Source: DATMYQ01 sp035560935
Lineage (GTDB): Bacteria > Bacillota > Negativicutes > Sporomusales > Sporomusaceae
NCBI GenBank assembly: GCA_035560935.1
Contig: DATMYQ010000336.1
Coordinates: forward strand, 1 to 19,564
Direction of reading: 5' to 3'
Length of the DNA stretch: 19,564 bases
The position numbers were made by a program, and so were the translations under genes. The notes below the pieces were generated by a model. That model had not been told where the DNA came from, did not search any database, and saw only the letters and a list, made by a program, of their open reading frames with translations. Positions 7,168 through 15,915 of the stretch are shown here, piece after piece. Within the stretch, counting starts at the first letter, position 1; each line of letters starts with the position of its first letter.

Positions 7168-8460
7168 ATGCCCGAATTTACTTTGCGTTATGGGACGGGA
7201 GACATGTCATTTTCCATCCCGCAAGAACAATTGATCCAGGAAATCGTGGGCCGGGAGTATCCGGCACTGACGGATGTGCCGGCGGCATTACGGGCCGCGC
7301 TGGAGCGGCCGATGGATGCGCCGCCGCTGAAAGAACTGGTGAAACCGGGAGAAAAGGTGGCTATTACCGTTAGCGATATTACCCGGGCCTGGCAGCAGAT
7401 GCCGGTCATCCTGCCGGAAATTTTGGACACGCTGAACGCGGCGGGGGTGAAGGACGAAGACGTCACCATACTTATCGCTGTGGGTGGTCACCGCCAAAAC
7501 ACGGCGGCGGAATTTATTCAATTGTGCGGCGAAGCGGTTTGCCGCCGTGTCCGGGTGCTCAACCACGACGCCTGGGATACGGAAAACATGGTGTATCTGG
7601 GAAAAACGAGCCGGGGAACGGAAGTCTCCGTTAACCGTATCGTGGCGGAAGCGGACCGGGTTATTTTGACCGGCGGCATTATCTATCACTATATGGTAGG
7701 TTATGGCGGCGGCCGTAAAAGCATCGTGCCCGGTATCAGTTCCATTAAAACCATCCGTCAGAACCATTTGCTGGCTTTAGGGCAAACACCGGGATCCGGC
7801 TCCAATCCGAATTCGGCGTCCGGTATAACCCGCGGCGGCGAAGATCATGAGGATATGATGGAAATCGCCGGTTTTGTGCAACCGGATTTTATCGTCAACG
7901 TGGTTCCCAATCCAGATGGACAGTTTGCCGGGATTTTTGCCGGCAACTGGGTATCGGCCTGGCAGGAAGGCTGCTGTTTGGTGGAACAGATTTACGGAGT
8001 CGAAATTGCGGAGCAGGCGGACATCGTGGTGGCCACTGCCGGCGGTTATCCCAAGGATATCAATTTGTATCAGACGGGAAAAACGATGGACAATGCCTAC
8101 CATGCCGTAAAAGCGGGCGGTGTGGCCATCGTACTCAGCGAGTGTTCAGACATTAATGAACCACAGGAATTTTCCCAGTGGTTTGAATACAAAGATCGCC
8201 TGGCCATGGAAAATGCGTTGCGGGATAACTTCACCATTCCCGGCTGGGTGGCATTAAAAGAACTGGAATGCAGTGAGAAAGCGACGTATATTCTGGTGAC
8301 CAAGGAATCCAACGCGGACGTGGTGCGCAAAGTCAATATGACGCCGGCGTCCACGATCGAGGAAGCCTTGCGCATTGCCCGGGAACGCTGCGGCACAGCG
8401 AATCCCCGTTATATTGTCATGCCGCAGGGCGCCAATACATTGCCGAAACTGCGGCGGTAG
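7168..8460 (+). CDS. larA: LarA-family nickel-pincer hydroxyacid racemase/epimerase
   Basis: LarA homologs invert the C2 hydroxyl of 2-hydroxy acids using a nickel-pincer nucleotide cofactor; lactate racemase is the type member, and related enzymes act on other hydroxy acids including sugar acids. The 430-residue protein keeps the key positions with lactate-racemase numbering: catalytic His108 (GGHRQN) and His174 (YHYMVG), and cofactor residues Lys184 (GGRKSIVPG) and His200 (RQNH). Arg73 in SDITRAW fits the substrate-binding Arg. AAAGGAGG ends 9 bases before the ATG. The cofactor-making genes larB, larC and larE are not in the window. It lies between dehydratase 1 and the MFS transporter, so a C2 epimerase for an incoming sugar acid is a reasonable inference; plain lactate racemase is the alternative. 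Confidence 0.85.
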   Translation: MPEFTLRYGTGDMSFSIPQEQLIQEIVGREYPALTDVPAALRAALERPMDAPPLKELVKPGEKVAITVSDITRAWQQMPVILPEILDTLNAAGVKDEDVTILIAVGGHRQNTAAEFIQLCGEAVCRRVRVLNHDAWDTENMVYLGKTSRGTEVSVNRIVAEADRVILTGGIIYHYMVGYGGGRKSIVPGISSIKTIRQNHLLALGQTPGSGSNPNSASGITRGGEDHEDMMEIAGFVQPDFIVNVVPNPDGQFAGIFAGNWVSAWQEGCCLVEQIYGVEIAEQADIVVATAGGYPKDINLYQTGKTMDNAYHAVKAGGVAIVLSECSDINEPQEFSQWFEYKDRLAMENALRDNFTIPGWVALKELECSEKATYILVTKESNADVVRKVNMTPASTIEEALRIARERCGTANPRYIVMPQGANTLPKLRR

Positions 8461-8475
8461 GATGATGTCCGTTAT

Positions 8476-8504
8476 CCGGCAGGGACCTTAACGGAAACTG
8501 CCGG
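8476..8504 (+). terminator. Possible weak hairpin after larA
   Basis: CCGGCAG (8476-8482) and CTGCCGG (8498-8504) form a 7-base stem with a 15-base loop, 16 bases after the larA stop. Only three T residues follow. A competing pairing, CCGTTA with TAACGG, is possible within the same segment. It could be a weak terminator or a processing structure. Confidence 0.3.
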
Positions 8505-8560
8505 TTTCACGAAAAAACGGAAGACAGAGAGGATGGTGAACGACAGGGGTGGAAAAAAAT

Positions 8561-8590
8561 TTCCGGAGAGAACCGGAAGCAGGCCTTTTT
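8561..8590 (+). terminator. Possible terminator/attenuator in the MFS gene leader
   Basis: TTCCGG (8561-8566), loop AGAGAA, CCGGAA (8573-8578), followed after 7 bases by TTTTT (8586-8590). It sits about 50 bases before the transporter start. The stem is short and the T run is displaced, so this is tentative. Confidence 0.3.
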
Positions 8591-8641
8591 AAAACACCGG
8601 GATGGTGGTAAGTTCACCAAATAGCGGGAGGAGTTGTAAAC

Positions 8642-9964
8642 ATGGCAAACATCAGTTTTACCGAAGAGCAAGAAAATGAACTCATGAAAAAAGTCCGGTG
8701 GCATTTGGTACCCTATTGTATGCTGCTGTACATTGTGGCAATGCTTGACCGGGTCAACATCGGGTTCGCCGCTCTGCACATGAACAAGGATCTGGGGATC
8801 AGCGCCAGTATGTTTGGTATGCTGGCCGGGATATTCTTTCTGTCCTATTTTATTTTCGAAGTTCCCAGTAACGTTATCATGCATAAAGTCGGTGCAAGGA
8901 TCTGGATCACGCGAATTTTAGTCAGTTGGGGTTTGGTGACGGTTTTCCTGGGCTGGGCCCAAACCGTTACTCACGTTGCGATTTTGCGGACCCTGCTGGG
9001 CGCGGCGGAAGCCGGATTTTACCCCTGTATCGTGCTCTACTTTACCTTTTGGTTCCCGAAAAAGCATTTTGCCAAAACCATGTCGTTGTTTATGTGTGGT
9101 ATGGCGTTGGCCAACATCATCGTGGGCCCGATATCGTCCTGGATCATGGAAAACGTGGTCTGGATGGGAATGGCCGGTTGGCGCTGGATGTTTATTTTAG
9201 AAGGGATTCCCGCCATTATCCTGGGTATTACTACGTTTTTTATCATGGTTGACAGACCGGATCAGGCAAAATTCCTGAATGCGGAAGAAAAACAGTGGCT
9301 GATGGCTGAACTCGAAAGAGAACATCTGGCCAAACAACAGAAAATGCAAGTAGCCAACAAGTGGCAGGTTTTCAAAAGCGGTCGCGTTTGGCATTTGTCC
9401 TTCTGTTATCTCTGCTACGTTATGGCGCTCTACGGTCTGGGCATGTGGATGCCGCAGATTTTAAGAAACCTGGCCAAGGCGATGAGCCTTTCCAATATTG
9501 GCTTGATTTCGACGATCCCTTATATGTGTGCGATCGTGGTCATGGTTTATGTCGCCAAACGTTCTGACGCCAAGCAGGAACGCCGGTATCATACTGCGCT
9601 GCCGATCGGTCTGGCCTTTATCGGCCTGGTGGGGATCACCATGACCGATAACCTGATCATATCGATGTTGCTGCTGTGTCTGGCGCAGTCCTGTATCTAC
9701 GCGTTCGTCGGGACCTTCTGGACTTTGCCGAACATTTATCTTTCCGAAGCCACGGCGGCTGTCGGCATTGCCATCATCAACTCCGTCGGTAACTTGGGCG
9801 GCTTCTTCGGGCCCTACATGGTCGGCTTTTTGAAAGACGCGACCGGTTCGAACAATTCCGGCATGTACTTCCTGGCTTCCTTTGCGATTATGGCTACCAT
9901 TGCCATTTTGGCGATACCGAAAAAAGATGATAAAGCGGAAGTTAAGGCGGCTCTTTCCGAATAA
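8642..9964 (+). CDS. MFS transporter, anion:cation symporter (ACS) family
   Basis: A 440-residue inner-membrane symporter with twelve predicted membrane segments split by a central cytoplasmic loop (about residues 200-245, rich in Glu, Lys and Gln). The signature LDRVNIGFAAL near helix 1, the FFLSYFIFEVPSN segment and the GAAEAGFYPCIVLYF segment are typical of ACS carriers, which take up tartrate, hexuronates, galactonate, phthalate and similar organic anions with protons. GGGAGGAG lies 8 bases before the ATG. It follows larA after 181 bases, and the two-component genes follow it. Context suggests it imports the hydroxy acid that the local enzymes degrade. The exact substrate cannot be read from sequence. 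Confidence 0.9.
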   Translation: MANISFTEEQENELMKKVRWHLVPYCMLLYIVAMLDRVNIGFAALHMNKDLGISASMFGMLAGIFFLSYFIFEVPSNVIMHKVGARIWITRILVSWGLVTVFLGWAQTVTHVAILRTLLGAAEAGFYPCIVLYFTFWFPKKHFAKTMSLFMCGMALANIIVGPISSWIMENVVWMGMAGWRWMFILEGIPAIILGITTFFIMVDRPDQAKFLNAEEKQWLMAELEREHLAKQQKMQVANKWQVFKSGRVWHLSFCYLCYVMALYGLGMWMPQILRNLAKAMSLSNIGLISTIPYMCAIVVMVYVAKRSDAKQERRYHTALPIGLAFIGLVGITMTDNLIISMLLLCLAQSCIYAFVGTFWTLPNIYLSEATAAVGIAIINSVGNLGGFFGPYMVGFLKDATGSNNSGMYFLASFAIMATIAILAIPKKDDKAEVKAALSE

Positions 9965-10007
9965 TAGACAAAATTCCATAGCCGGTTAAAAAAACGGATC
10001 ACTGGTT

Positions 10008-10046
10008 ACTGCGTGGAGAAGGCCGGATGGCACTTCTCCGCGCAGT
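10008..10046 (+). terminator. Strong hairpin after the MFS gene, likely terminator
   Basis: A 14-base stem (10008-10021 with 10033-10046, one G-U wobble, 13 Watson-Crick pairs) around an 11-base loop, 43 bases after the transporter stop. There is no T tract, so termination may be incomplete or the structure may protect the 3' end of the transcript. Confidence 0.5.
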
Positions 10047-10054
10047 GGTATCGG

Positions 10055-10068
10055 TGACATAATTGTCA
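10055..10068. promoter_or_regulatory. Palindrome before the kinase gene
   Basis: TGACA-TAAT-TGTCA, perfect 5-base arms, about 28 bases ahead of the GTG start of the kinase. It may be a regulator site; no matching copy was seen elsewhere in the window. Confidence 0.35.
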
Positions 10069-10095
10069 AGCGGTAACAACGGGGAGGACAGTGCG

Positions 10096-11703
10096 GTGAC
10101 CGGAAATCTGGCGAAAAAAATCAGAGACGCTTTTCAGACAAATGTAGCCGGTCAACAGGACTTTTCCTGGGGAGAACAGGTATGGTTGCAACTGGATCCG
10201 GATTCAACCGCTATTCAACCCACGGTGTCAGTGGCGCAAATCTTACCGGGTGCCGAACATCCGGCCCATGTGCATTCCGGTTTTGCCGAGATCCTCTATG
10301 GTTTAAACGGCAGTTCCCGCCATTGGTGTGATCAACGGGAAATATTGCTGGACGCCGGTAAAATTGGCTATATCAGCGATGGCAGTACGCATCGGTTTGT
10401 GAATCATTCGCCGGTACCGGCAGCTTTTATCAGTATTGTGTATTCAAGCATTCCCAAAGGACTGACGGACATGGCGACCGAAGCCGACGATGTGGAATTG
10501 GCCGAACTGGCCAAATGTGTGAATCTGGAAGCCATTGCGGAAAAATTTTCCCAGTCGGTGAATATGCCGGTGACGCTGATGGATACGCAAGGACAATTAC
10601 TGACGCGGGAAGAACATTTGCCGGAATTGTGCCGGCTTTGTGTCCGGGAACAACAGGGAGATTGCATTTTAAGCGGTGGCCGGCAGCCGGCAGTTGCGGA
10701 ACTGAACATCAATTGTTGCCGGTTTGGTGTGGCTGTGATTTATAGTCCCATTCTCGTAAAACGCCATATCGCCGGTTATCTGGGCTGCGGGTATAGCACC
10801 ATGATGCTGGCGGTGTCCCGGGATGATTTTCCGATGGACGGCGAAAAAAAAGAACATTGCTGGCAAGCTGCGTATGAAAATTTACCATTTATTAATCGAA
10901 ACCAATTGACGGCGGCGGCAGAAACTTTGTCGCTGGTCAGTACGTCATTGGTACAGCTGATGATCGACGCCCAGCGGGAAAAACAGCTGGGACTTTACCA
11001 AATCCGTATTTCTGAAGAACGGGAAAAACAAGCGCAACTGCAAAATGCGCTGAATCAGGCCCGGTTGAAATTTTTGGAATCACAAATTAACCCGCATTTT
11101 TTGTTCAACACGCTGAATACGATTGCGCAACGGGCGGAAATGGAAGGTTCCGATACCCTGGCCTCACTGACCTATTCGCTGGCGAGTTTGCTGCGACTGA
11201 GTCTGGGAAAGGCTGATTCCATGGTGACTGTCGCCGAAGAACTGGACTGTGTCCGGGATTATCTGTTTATCCAGGAAACCCGGTTTCCCGGCAAGTTTAG
11301 CGTCAGTACCGCGATTAATGATGAATTGATGACTTTGAGAATTCCGTTTATGACCATCATGGTTTTAATTGAAAACGCGATTTCACATGGGTTTAAAAAT
11401 ATCCGGCATCCGGGGAAATTGCAAATTTGCGGTTTTCGCCAAGGGTGCCGGGCAGTGCTGGAGGTCAGTGACAACGGTGATGGCATCAGCGCTGACGTGG
11501 TTCGTGATATCCGGGAACTGGACGGAGCGGAAGATGATTTGCCGCATTTGAAGGGAATTGGGATTAAAAACCTTTTTCTGCGGCTAAGGCATTACTACGG
11601 CGATCAGTTTACGCTGCGGATTGGTGTTCTTCCCACCGGAGGAACAATGGCACGGATTACGTTGCCCTGGGAACGTGATGATACGGATGACCGGAGGGAA
11701 TGA
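10096..11703 (+). CDS. Sensor histidine kinase with cupin and PocR-like input domains (LytS/YesM type)
   Basis: The predicted protein (535 residues) has three parts. Residues about 25-115 form a cupin barrel with HPAHVH (His55, His58, His60) and a later THRFVNH strand, suggesting metal or small-ligand binding. Residues about 130-265 resemble the PocR sensory domain, with cysteines at 179, 182, 190 and 207-208. After a coiled-coil linker (EEREKQAQLQNAL) comes the His_kinase core with His334 in NPHFLFN. The ATPase follows, with NAISHGFKN, DNGDG and GIGIKN. There are no membrane segments, so sensing should be cytoplasmic. The GTG at 10096 is chosen because GGGGAGG (10081-10087) lies 8 bases ahead; the in-frame TTG at 10063 has no ribosome site. 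The regulator gene starts 3 bases after the stop. It probably senses an imported acid or metabolite. Confidence 0.88.
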   Translation: MTGNLAKKIRDAFQTNVAGQQDFSWGEQVWLQLDPDSTAIQPTVSVAQILPGAEHPAHVHSGFAEILYGLNGSSRHWCDQREILLDAGKIGYISDGSTHRFVNHSPVPAAFISIVYSSIPKGLTDMATEADDVELAELAKCVNLEAIAEKFSQSVNMPVTLMDTQGQLLTREEHLPELCRLCVREQQGDCILSGGRQPAVAELNINCCRFGVAVIYSPILVKRHIAGYLGCGYSTMMLAVSRDDFPMDGEKKEHCWQAAYENLPFINRNQLTAAAETLSLVSTSLVQLMIDAQREKQLGLYQIRISEEREKQAQLQNALNQARLKFLESQINPHFLFNTLNTIAQRAEMEGSDTLASLTYSLASLLRLSLGKADSMVTVAEELDCVRDYLFIQETRFPGKFSVSTAINDELMTLRIPFMTIMVLIENAISHGFKNIRHPGKLQICGFRQGCRAVLEVSDNGDGISADVVRDIRELDGAEDDLPHLKGIGIKNLFLRLRHYYGDQFTLRIGVLPTGGTMARITLPWERDDTDDRRE

Positions 11704-11706
11704 ACG

Positions 11707-13290
11707 ATGTATAAAATGCTGATTGCCGACGATGAGCCGGCAGTCCGTCAATATATCCGCTACCTGGTTCAAAAACATCAGCTGCCGTTTCAAATTTGCG
11801 GCGAGGCGGTGGATGGCGAGCAGGCCGTACGCATCGCGAAAGCAGAACAGCCGGACCTGGTGATGATGGATATCAACATGCCGCTGCTAAACGGGCTGGA
11901 TGCCGCCGCTGCGATCCGTGAAAAAGACCCTAACGTTATTTTGTATATTCTGACCGCCTACGGTCAGTTTGATTATGCACAACGGGCGTTGCAACAGCGC
12001 GCCAGCGGTTATTTGCTAAAACCGACGAAACCGGCGGAGTTGCTGACTGCCTGGAAAGAGAGCATTGCCGCCTTGCTGCGGCGCCGGATCACCCAGTGGC
12101 GGCTGGCGCGAATGGCGCGGCAGATTCACCGGGACCGGCCCTTGCTGGTGAAACAGCGGCTGCTGGAGGTGCTGCAGCATGACCGGGAAAATCCGGCGGT
12201 GATACCATTGCTGCAGGGTCTTGCCGGGAAACGCGATTTCCGGCCGGCGGCGGTTGTTTCCATCGCCGGCCGGTCGTCGGCAGCGCCGGCGGACGGATAT
12301 GAAGAGATGCTGGTGGCGGAATGCCGGAGTTTCCTGGGGGCGCAAGGGATTGTCTTAAATCAGAGCGGCGAAGTGTTGCTGATTGCCGGACAATGGAATC
12401 CGGACCTTCAGCACCGGCTGGAATTGCGTCTGGAAGCCTGGGGACGGAGGCATGGTGTGACTTTGCGGGCCGGTGTTTGTCCGGTGGCTAAACCGGAACA
12501 AATCGGACAAAGCTGCCGGGAGGCCCGCAGTAAGCGCGAGGCCGGTCTGTTTTGGCGGCAACAGGGTTTGTTGCTGATTGACGGCAACAAAGAGCCCGGT
12601 GAGGAACTGGCTGTTTTAACGCTGCAGCGGCAAATCCGGGAGTGCTTGCTGGAACGGCGCATAGAGCAGGTGCGGGAACACCTGCGGCGGTTTTTCAACG
12701 AACCGCAGCAGCAAACTCGCCCTTCGGAAGCATTATGGGCTGCCGCCCGTCAGGTCGGGTCCGGCTTGATTGCGCAATATGCCCGCCATCCGTTGGCACC
12801 GCTGGATGCGCTTTCACTGCAGGCTGCATTCGAGCAGCAGACGCAGGAAGCGTTATCGGCAGCGGAGCTGGAAAATGGTCTGTACGTTTTGGCGGAAAAA
12901 CTAAGCGCCTACGGCTGTTCGGGAGCGGGAGAAAGCCAGCAATCACTGCAGTCGGTCTGGTGGGTGGTGGATTACATTGACACCTATTATGCCAAAGAAC
13001 TGACACTGGAGCTGATGGCCGAAAAACTATTTATGAGCACCGGTTACATTTGCCGTATCTTTAAAAAACATACCGGCCAGGGGTTTATCGCCTATCTGAC
13101 CGATGTCCGCCTGAACCGGGCGAAAGAACGGTTACAGGTGGAAGGTTGCAGCGTGGCGGAAGCCGCCCGGTTGGTGGGATTTCGCGATGCCAGCTATTTC
13201 AGCAGTGTTTTTAAAAAACGTTTTCAGTTATGCCCCAGCCAGTTGATGACACTGGCAAGCGGACAAAATTCTCGGGGCGTATGTCAATAA
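11707..13290 (+). CDS. Response regulator with REC and AraC-type DNA-binding domains (YesN type)
   Basis: The 527-residue partner of the adjacent kinase. The N-terminal receiver domain (residues 1-120) has the acidic pair in ADDEPA, phospho-acceptor Asp55 (MMDINMP), Thr83 (LTAYGQF) and Lys105 (LLKPTKP). Residues about 130-400 are an unassigned linker region rich in Arg and Gln, with some resemblance to the middle domains of other YesN proteins. The C-terminal 100 residues hold two AraC helix-turn-helix motifs (ELTLELMAEKLFMSTGYICR and SVAEAARLVGFRDASYFSSV). GGAGGGAATGAACG before the ATG supplies the ribosome site, which overlaps the kinase stop region, so the pair is co-expressed. The likely targets are the MFS gene and/or the downstream dehydratase-panB genes, which follow in the same direction. 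Confidence 0.92.
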   Translation: MYKMLIADDEPAVRQYIRYLVQKHQLPFQICGEAVDGEQAVRIAKAEQPDLVMMDINMPLLNGLDAAAAIREKDPNVILYILTAYGQFDYAQRALQQRASGYLLKPTKPAELLTAWKESIAALLRRRITQWRLARMARQIHRDRPLLVKQRLLEVLQHDRENPAVIPLLQGLAGKRDFRPAAVVSIAGRSSAAPADGYEEMLVAECRSFLGAQGIVLNQSGEVLLIAGQWNPDLQHRLELRLEAWGRRHGVTLRAGVCPVAKPEQIGQSCREARSKREAGLFWRQQGLLLIDGNKEPGEELAVLTLQRQIRECLLERRIEQVREHLRRFFNEPQQQTRPSEALWAAARQVGSGLIAQYARHPLAPLDALSLQAAFEQQTQEALSAAELENGLYVLAEKLSAYGCSGAGESQQSLQSVWWVVDYIDTYYAKELTLELMAEKLFMSTGYICRIFKKHTGQGFIAYLTDVRLNRAKERLQVEGCSVAEAARLVGFRDASYFSSVFKKRFQLCPSQLMTLASGQNSRGVCQ

Positions 13291-13354
13291 ACCCCGGAGG
13301 AAATAAGCCGGCTTTTACGGAAATGGATTGCAAATAAAAAGGAGGTTGATTACA

Positions 13355-15019
13355 TTGAGAAGCCATATTACCACCAGAGGTTTGGAGCGGGCCACCCATC
13401 GGGCGTTGTACTATTCCATGGGATTTTTGCCGGAAGATCTGGATAAGCCGCTGGTCGCCGTGGTGAACACGCAGAACGAGACCATGCCGGGCCATATGCA
13501 TCTGGACAGCATTGCCAAAGCGGTGAAAGACGGGATTATCGCCGCCGGCGGCACTCCGATCGAGTTTCCCACCATTGGATTGTGTGACGGGATCGCCCAG
13601 GGGAATTATGGGATGCACTATCCGTTGGCCAGCCGGGAACTGATCTGTGATTCGATCGAATGTATGATGAACGGGCATCAGTATGACGCGATGGTACTGA
13701 TCACTAATTGTGACAAAATCACGCCGGGATTATTGATGGCGGCGGTACGGCTCAACATTCCCTCGATCATGATCAGCGGCGGCCCTATGGCTACCGGCTG
13801 TGTGGACGGTAAGGAAATTGGCTATACCGATCTGATGGCGGCCCAGGGAGATGTGGCCCGGGGCATCATCACCATGGAGGAACTGGGACGCCGGGAGCGG
13901 GACGCTTTGCCGGGCTGTGGCGCCTGCAACCTGTTGGGAACCGCCAACACGATGAATTTCCTCACCGAGGCGCTGGGCATGTGCCTGCCGGGATCCACCT
14001 GCCTGGCGGGCACTGGTCGCCGGCTGGCGCTGGCCAAGCAAACCGGTATGAAAATTATGGAATTATACAATAAAGGAATTGTACCCCGCCAGATTGTTAC
14101 CCGGGACGCCATCGAAAACGCGATTGTCGTTGACTTGGCTATCGGCGGTTCTACCAACACGGTGCTGCATCTTACCGCGATCGCCAAAACGGCCGGCATC
14201 GATTTTGACGTGAATACCTTTGGCGATTTGGCCAAAAAAATACCGCATCTGGTAAAAATCAAACCGGCCACCGGCGGCCATTATCCGGCCGATGTTCATA
14301 ATGCCGGCGGTATGACGGCGCTGATGGGCCAATTGTGCAAGCATAATCTGCTGCACGCTGAGGCGATGACGGTGACGGCCGCCACAGTGGCGGAGAATGT
14401 TCAGGCGGCCAAGGTGATTAACGATCAGGTGATCCGGCCGATGGATAACCCGTATTCGGCCCAGGGCGGCCTGCAACTAATGTACGGTAATCTGGCTCCG
14501 GCCGGTGCCGTGTGCAAGAGCGCCGCCGTGGCGCCGGAAATGATGCGCCATGTTGGCCCGGCCCGGGTATTCGACCAGGAGGAACCGGCAGTGGCCGCCA
14601 TTTACGGTGGTCAGATCAAGTCGGGAGACGTGGTGGTTGTCCGCTACGAAGGCCCGAAAGGCGGTCCCGGTATGCGGGAAATGCTGACGCCTACCGCCGC
14701 CATTGTCGGCATGGGTTTATCCAAGGAAGTGGCGCTGGTGACCGACGGACGTTTTTCCGGTGCGACCGCCGGCGCTGCTGTCGGCCATGTTTCGCCGGAA
14801 GCAGCGGTGGGTGGTCCGATTGCGTTGATTCAGGAAGGGGACTTGATTGAAATCGACATTCCCCAGGGCCTGATCCGGCTTCAGGTGGCGGAAGAGGAAC
14901 TGGAACGCCGCCGGGCTGCCTGGAAACCGCCGGTGCAGGACCATGTCATCAAGGGCAGCTATCTTGACCGGTACGCCAAACTGGTATCTTCGGCCATGGC
15001 CGGCGCTGTATTTGAGTAA
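13355..15019 (+). CDS. IlvD/Edd-family dehydratase 2 (dihydroxy-acid dehydratase-like)
   Basis: An iron-sulphur dehydratase of 554 residues for 2,3-dihydroxy acids. Cysteines lie in LCDG (Cys77), NCDK (Cys119) and GCGAC (Cys188, Cys191). MPGH (residues 44-47) replaces the PCN motif of the [2Fe-2S] branch, so a [4Fe-4S] cluster is expected. GGSTNTVLHL, YEGPKGGPGM and DGRFSGA are intact. NCDKITPG and the TANTMNFLTEALGM region are closer to biosynthetic DHAD than in dehydratase 1, yet the surroundings are catabolic. The TTG at 13355 is chosen because AAAAAGGAGG ends 9 bases before it; the longer in-frame TTG at 13328 has no ribosome site. It follows the response regulator by 64 bases and precedes panB by 51. 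It could supply 2-oxoisovalerate to PanB, or a 2-oxo-4-hydroxy acid if PanB runs backwards. Confidence 0.87.
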   Translation: MRSHITTRGLERATHRALYYSMGFLPEDLDKPLVAVVNTQNETMPGHMHLDSIAKAVKDGIIAAGGTPIEFPTIGLCDGIAQGNYGMHYPLASRELICDSIECMMNGHQYDAMVLITNCDKITPGLLMAAVRLNIPSIMISGGPMATGCVDGKEIGYTDLMAAQGDVARGIITMEELGRRERDALPGCGACNLLGTANTMNFLTEALGMCLPGSTCLAGTGRRLALAKQTGMKIMELYNKGIVPRQIVTRDAIENAIVVDLAIGGSTNTVLHLTAIAKTAGIDFDVNTFGDLAKKIPHLVKIKPATGGHYPADVHNAGGMTALMGQLCKHNLLHAEAMTVTAATVAENVQAAKVINDQVIRPMDNPYSAQGGLQLMYGNLAPAGAVCKSAAVAPEMMRHVGPARVFDQEEPAVAAIYGGQIKSGDVVVVRYEGPKGGPGMREMLTPTAAIVGMGLSKEVALVTDGRFSGATAGAAVGHVSPEAAVGGPIALIQEGDLIEIDIPQGLIRLQVAEEELERRRAAWKPPVQDHVIKGSYLDRYAKLVSSAMAGAVFE

Positions 15020-15070
15020 GAAACACGCATTCCCTCAATAAAAATAATATTTTCAGGAGGTAAATATCTG

Positions 15071-15904
15071 ATGAGCAAGCGTAAAATAACCATTCCGGAA
15101 ATTGGTGAGTGCAAGCAGAGTGGACGAAAATTCAAAATGATTACGGTGTATGATTATCCTTTTGCCGCCATTGTGGACCGTTCCGCGGCGGAATTGATTC
15201 TGGTCGGTGATTCGTTGGGCATGGTGATTCAGGGTCACGACGGCACGATTCCGGTCAACATGGAAGACATTTTGTATCATGTGAAACTTGTCCGTCGGGG
15301 CGCACCGAACACGTTTGTTGTTGGCGATATGCCGTTCCTGTCCTATCAGGTTAACCGGGACGAAGCGATCCGCAATGCGGGTATTTTGTTGAAAGCCGGT
15401 GCCGACTGCGTTAAAATGGAAGGCGGCATAAAAATTGCCGACACAGTGAAAGCCGTTGTTGACGCGGGAATTCCCGTGATCGGCCACATCGGCCTCACGC
15501 CCCAGACTGCGGCGCAAATGGGCGGCTTCAAGGTGCAGGGAAAAAGCGCCGAAGCGGCGGAAAAACTGCTGGCCGATGCGTTGGCTATGGATCAGGCCGG
15601 CGTGTTCGCCATGGTCCTGGAGTGCATGCCCAGCGGCCTGGCCAAATTGATTGATGAGCGGGTCAAATGCGCCACTATTAGTGTAGGCGCCGGCAAGGAT
15701 TGCACCGGACACAATTTGAACGCGTATGATCTGTTGGGTATTTTTGATAAATTTGTGCCGAAATTCGTTAAACAGTATGCGCAGATGGGACCGCAGATGG
15801 TGAATGTGTTTGATACCTGGTGCGCCGAGATTGACAGCGGCGCTTTCCCGGAAGAAAAGCACTGCTTCAACATGGATGACGACGAACTGAAGCGCTTGTA
15901 CTGA
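15071..15904 (+). CDS. panB: Ketopantoate hydroxymethyltransferase-like protein, PanB paralog 1
   Basis: PanB normally adds a hydroxymethyl group from 5,10-methylene-tetrahydrofolate to 2-oxoisovalerate, the first committed step to pantothenate. This 277-residue TIM-barrel protein keeps the metal and catalytic positions: Asp47 (VGDSLG), Asp86 (GDMPF), Lys115 and Glu117 (KMEGG), His in GHIGLTPQ, and Glu184 (LECMP, equal to E. coli Glu181). It departs from the family after that glutamate: the usual GIGAG...DGQ reads SVGAGKDCTGHN, and the C-terminus is FNMDDDELKRLY. AGGAGG precedes the ATG at 15071. A second panB follows after 70 bases, and no panC, panD or ilvC is present. The substrate may therefore differ; a degradative retro-aldol role is inferred, not shown. 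Confidence 0.87.
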   Translation: MSKRKITIPEIGECKQSGRKFKMITVYDYPFAAIVDRSAAELILVGDSLGMVIQGHDGTIPVNMEDILYHVKLVRRGAPNTFVVGDMPFLSYQVNRDEAIRNAGILLKAGADCVKMEGGIKIADTVKAVVDAGIPVIGHIGLTPQTAAQMGGFKVQGKSAEAAEKLLADALAMDQAGVFAMVLECMPSGLAKLIDERVKCATISVGAGKDCTGHNLNAYDLLGIFDKFVPKFVKQYAQMGPQMVNVFDTWCAEIDSGAFPEEKHCFNMDDDELKRLY

Positions 15905-15915
15905 TCCGGTTCCGG

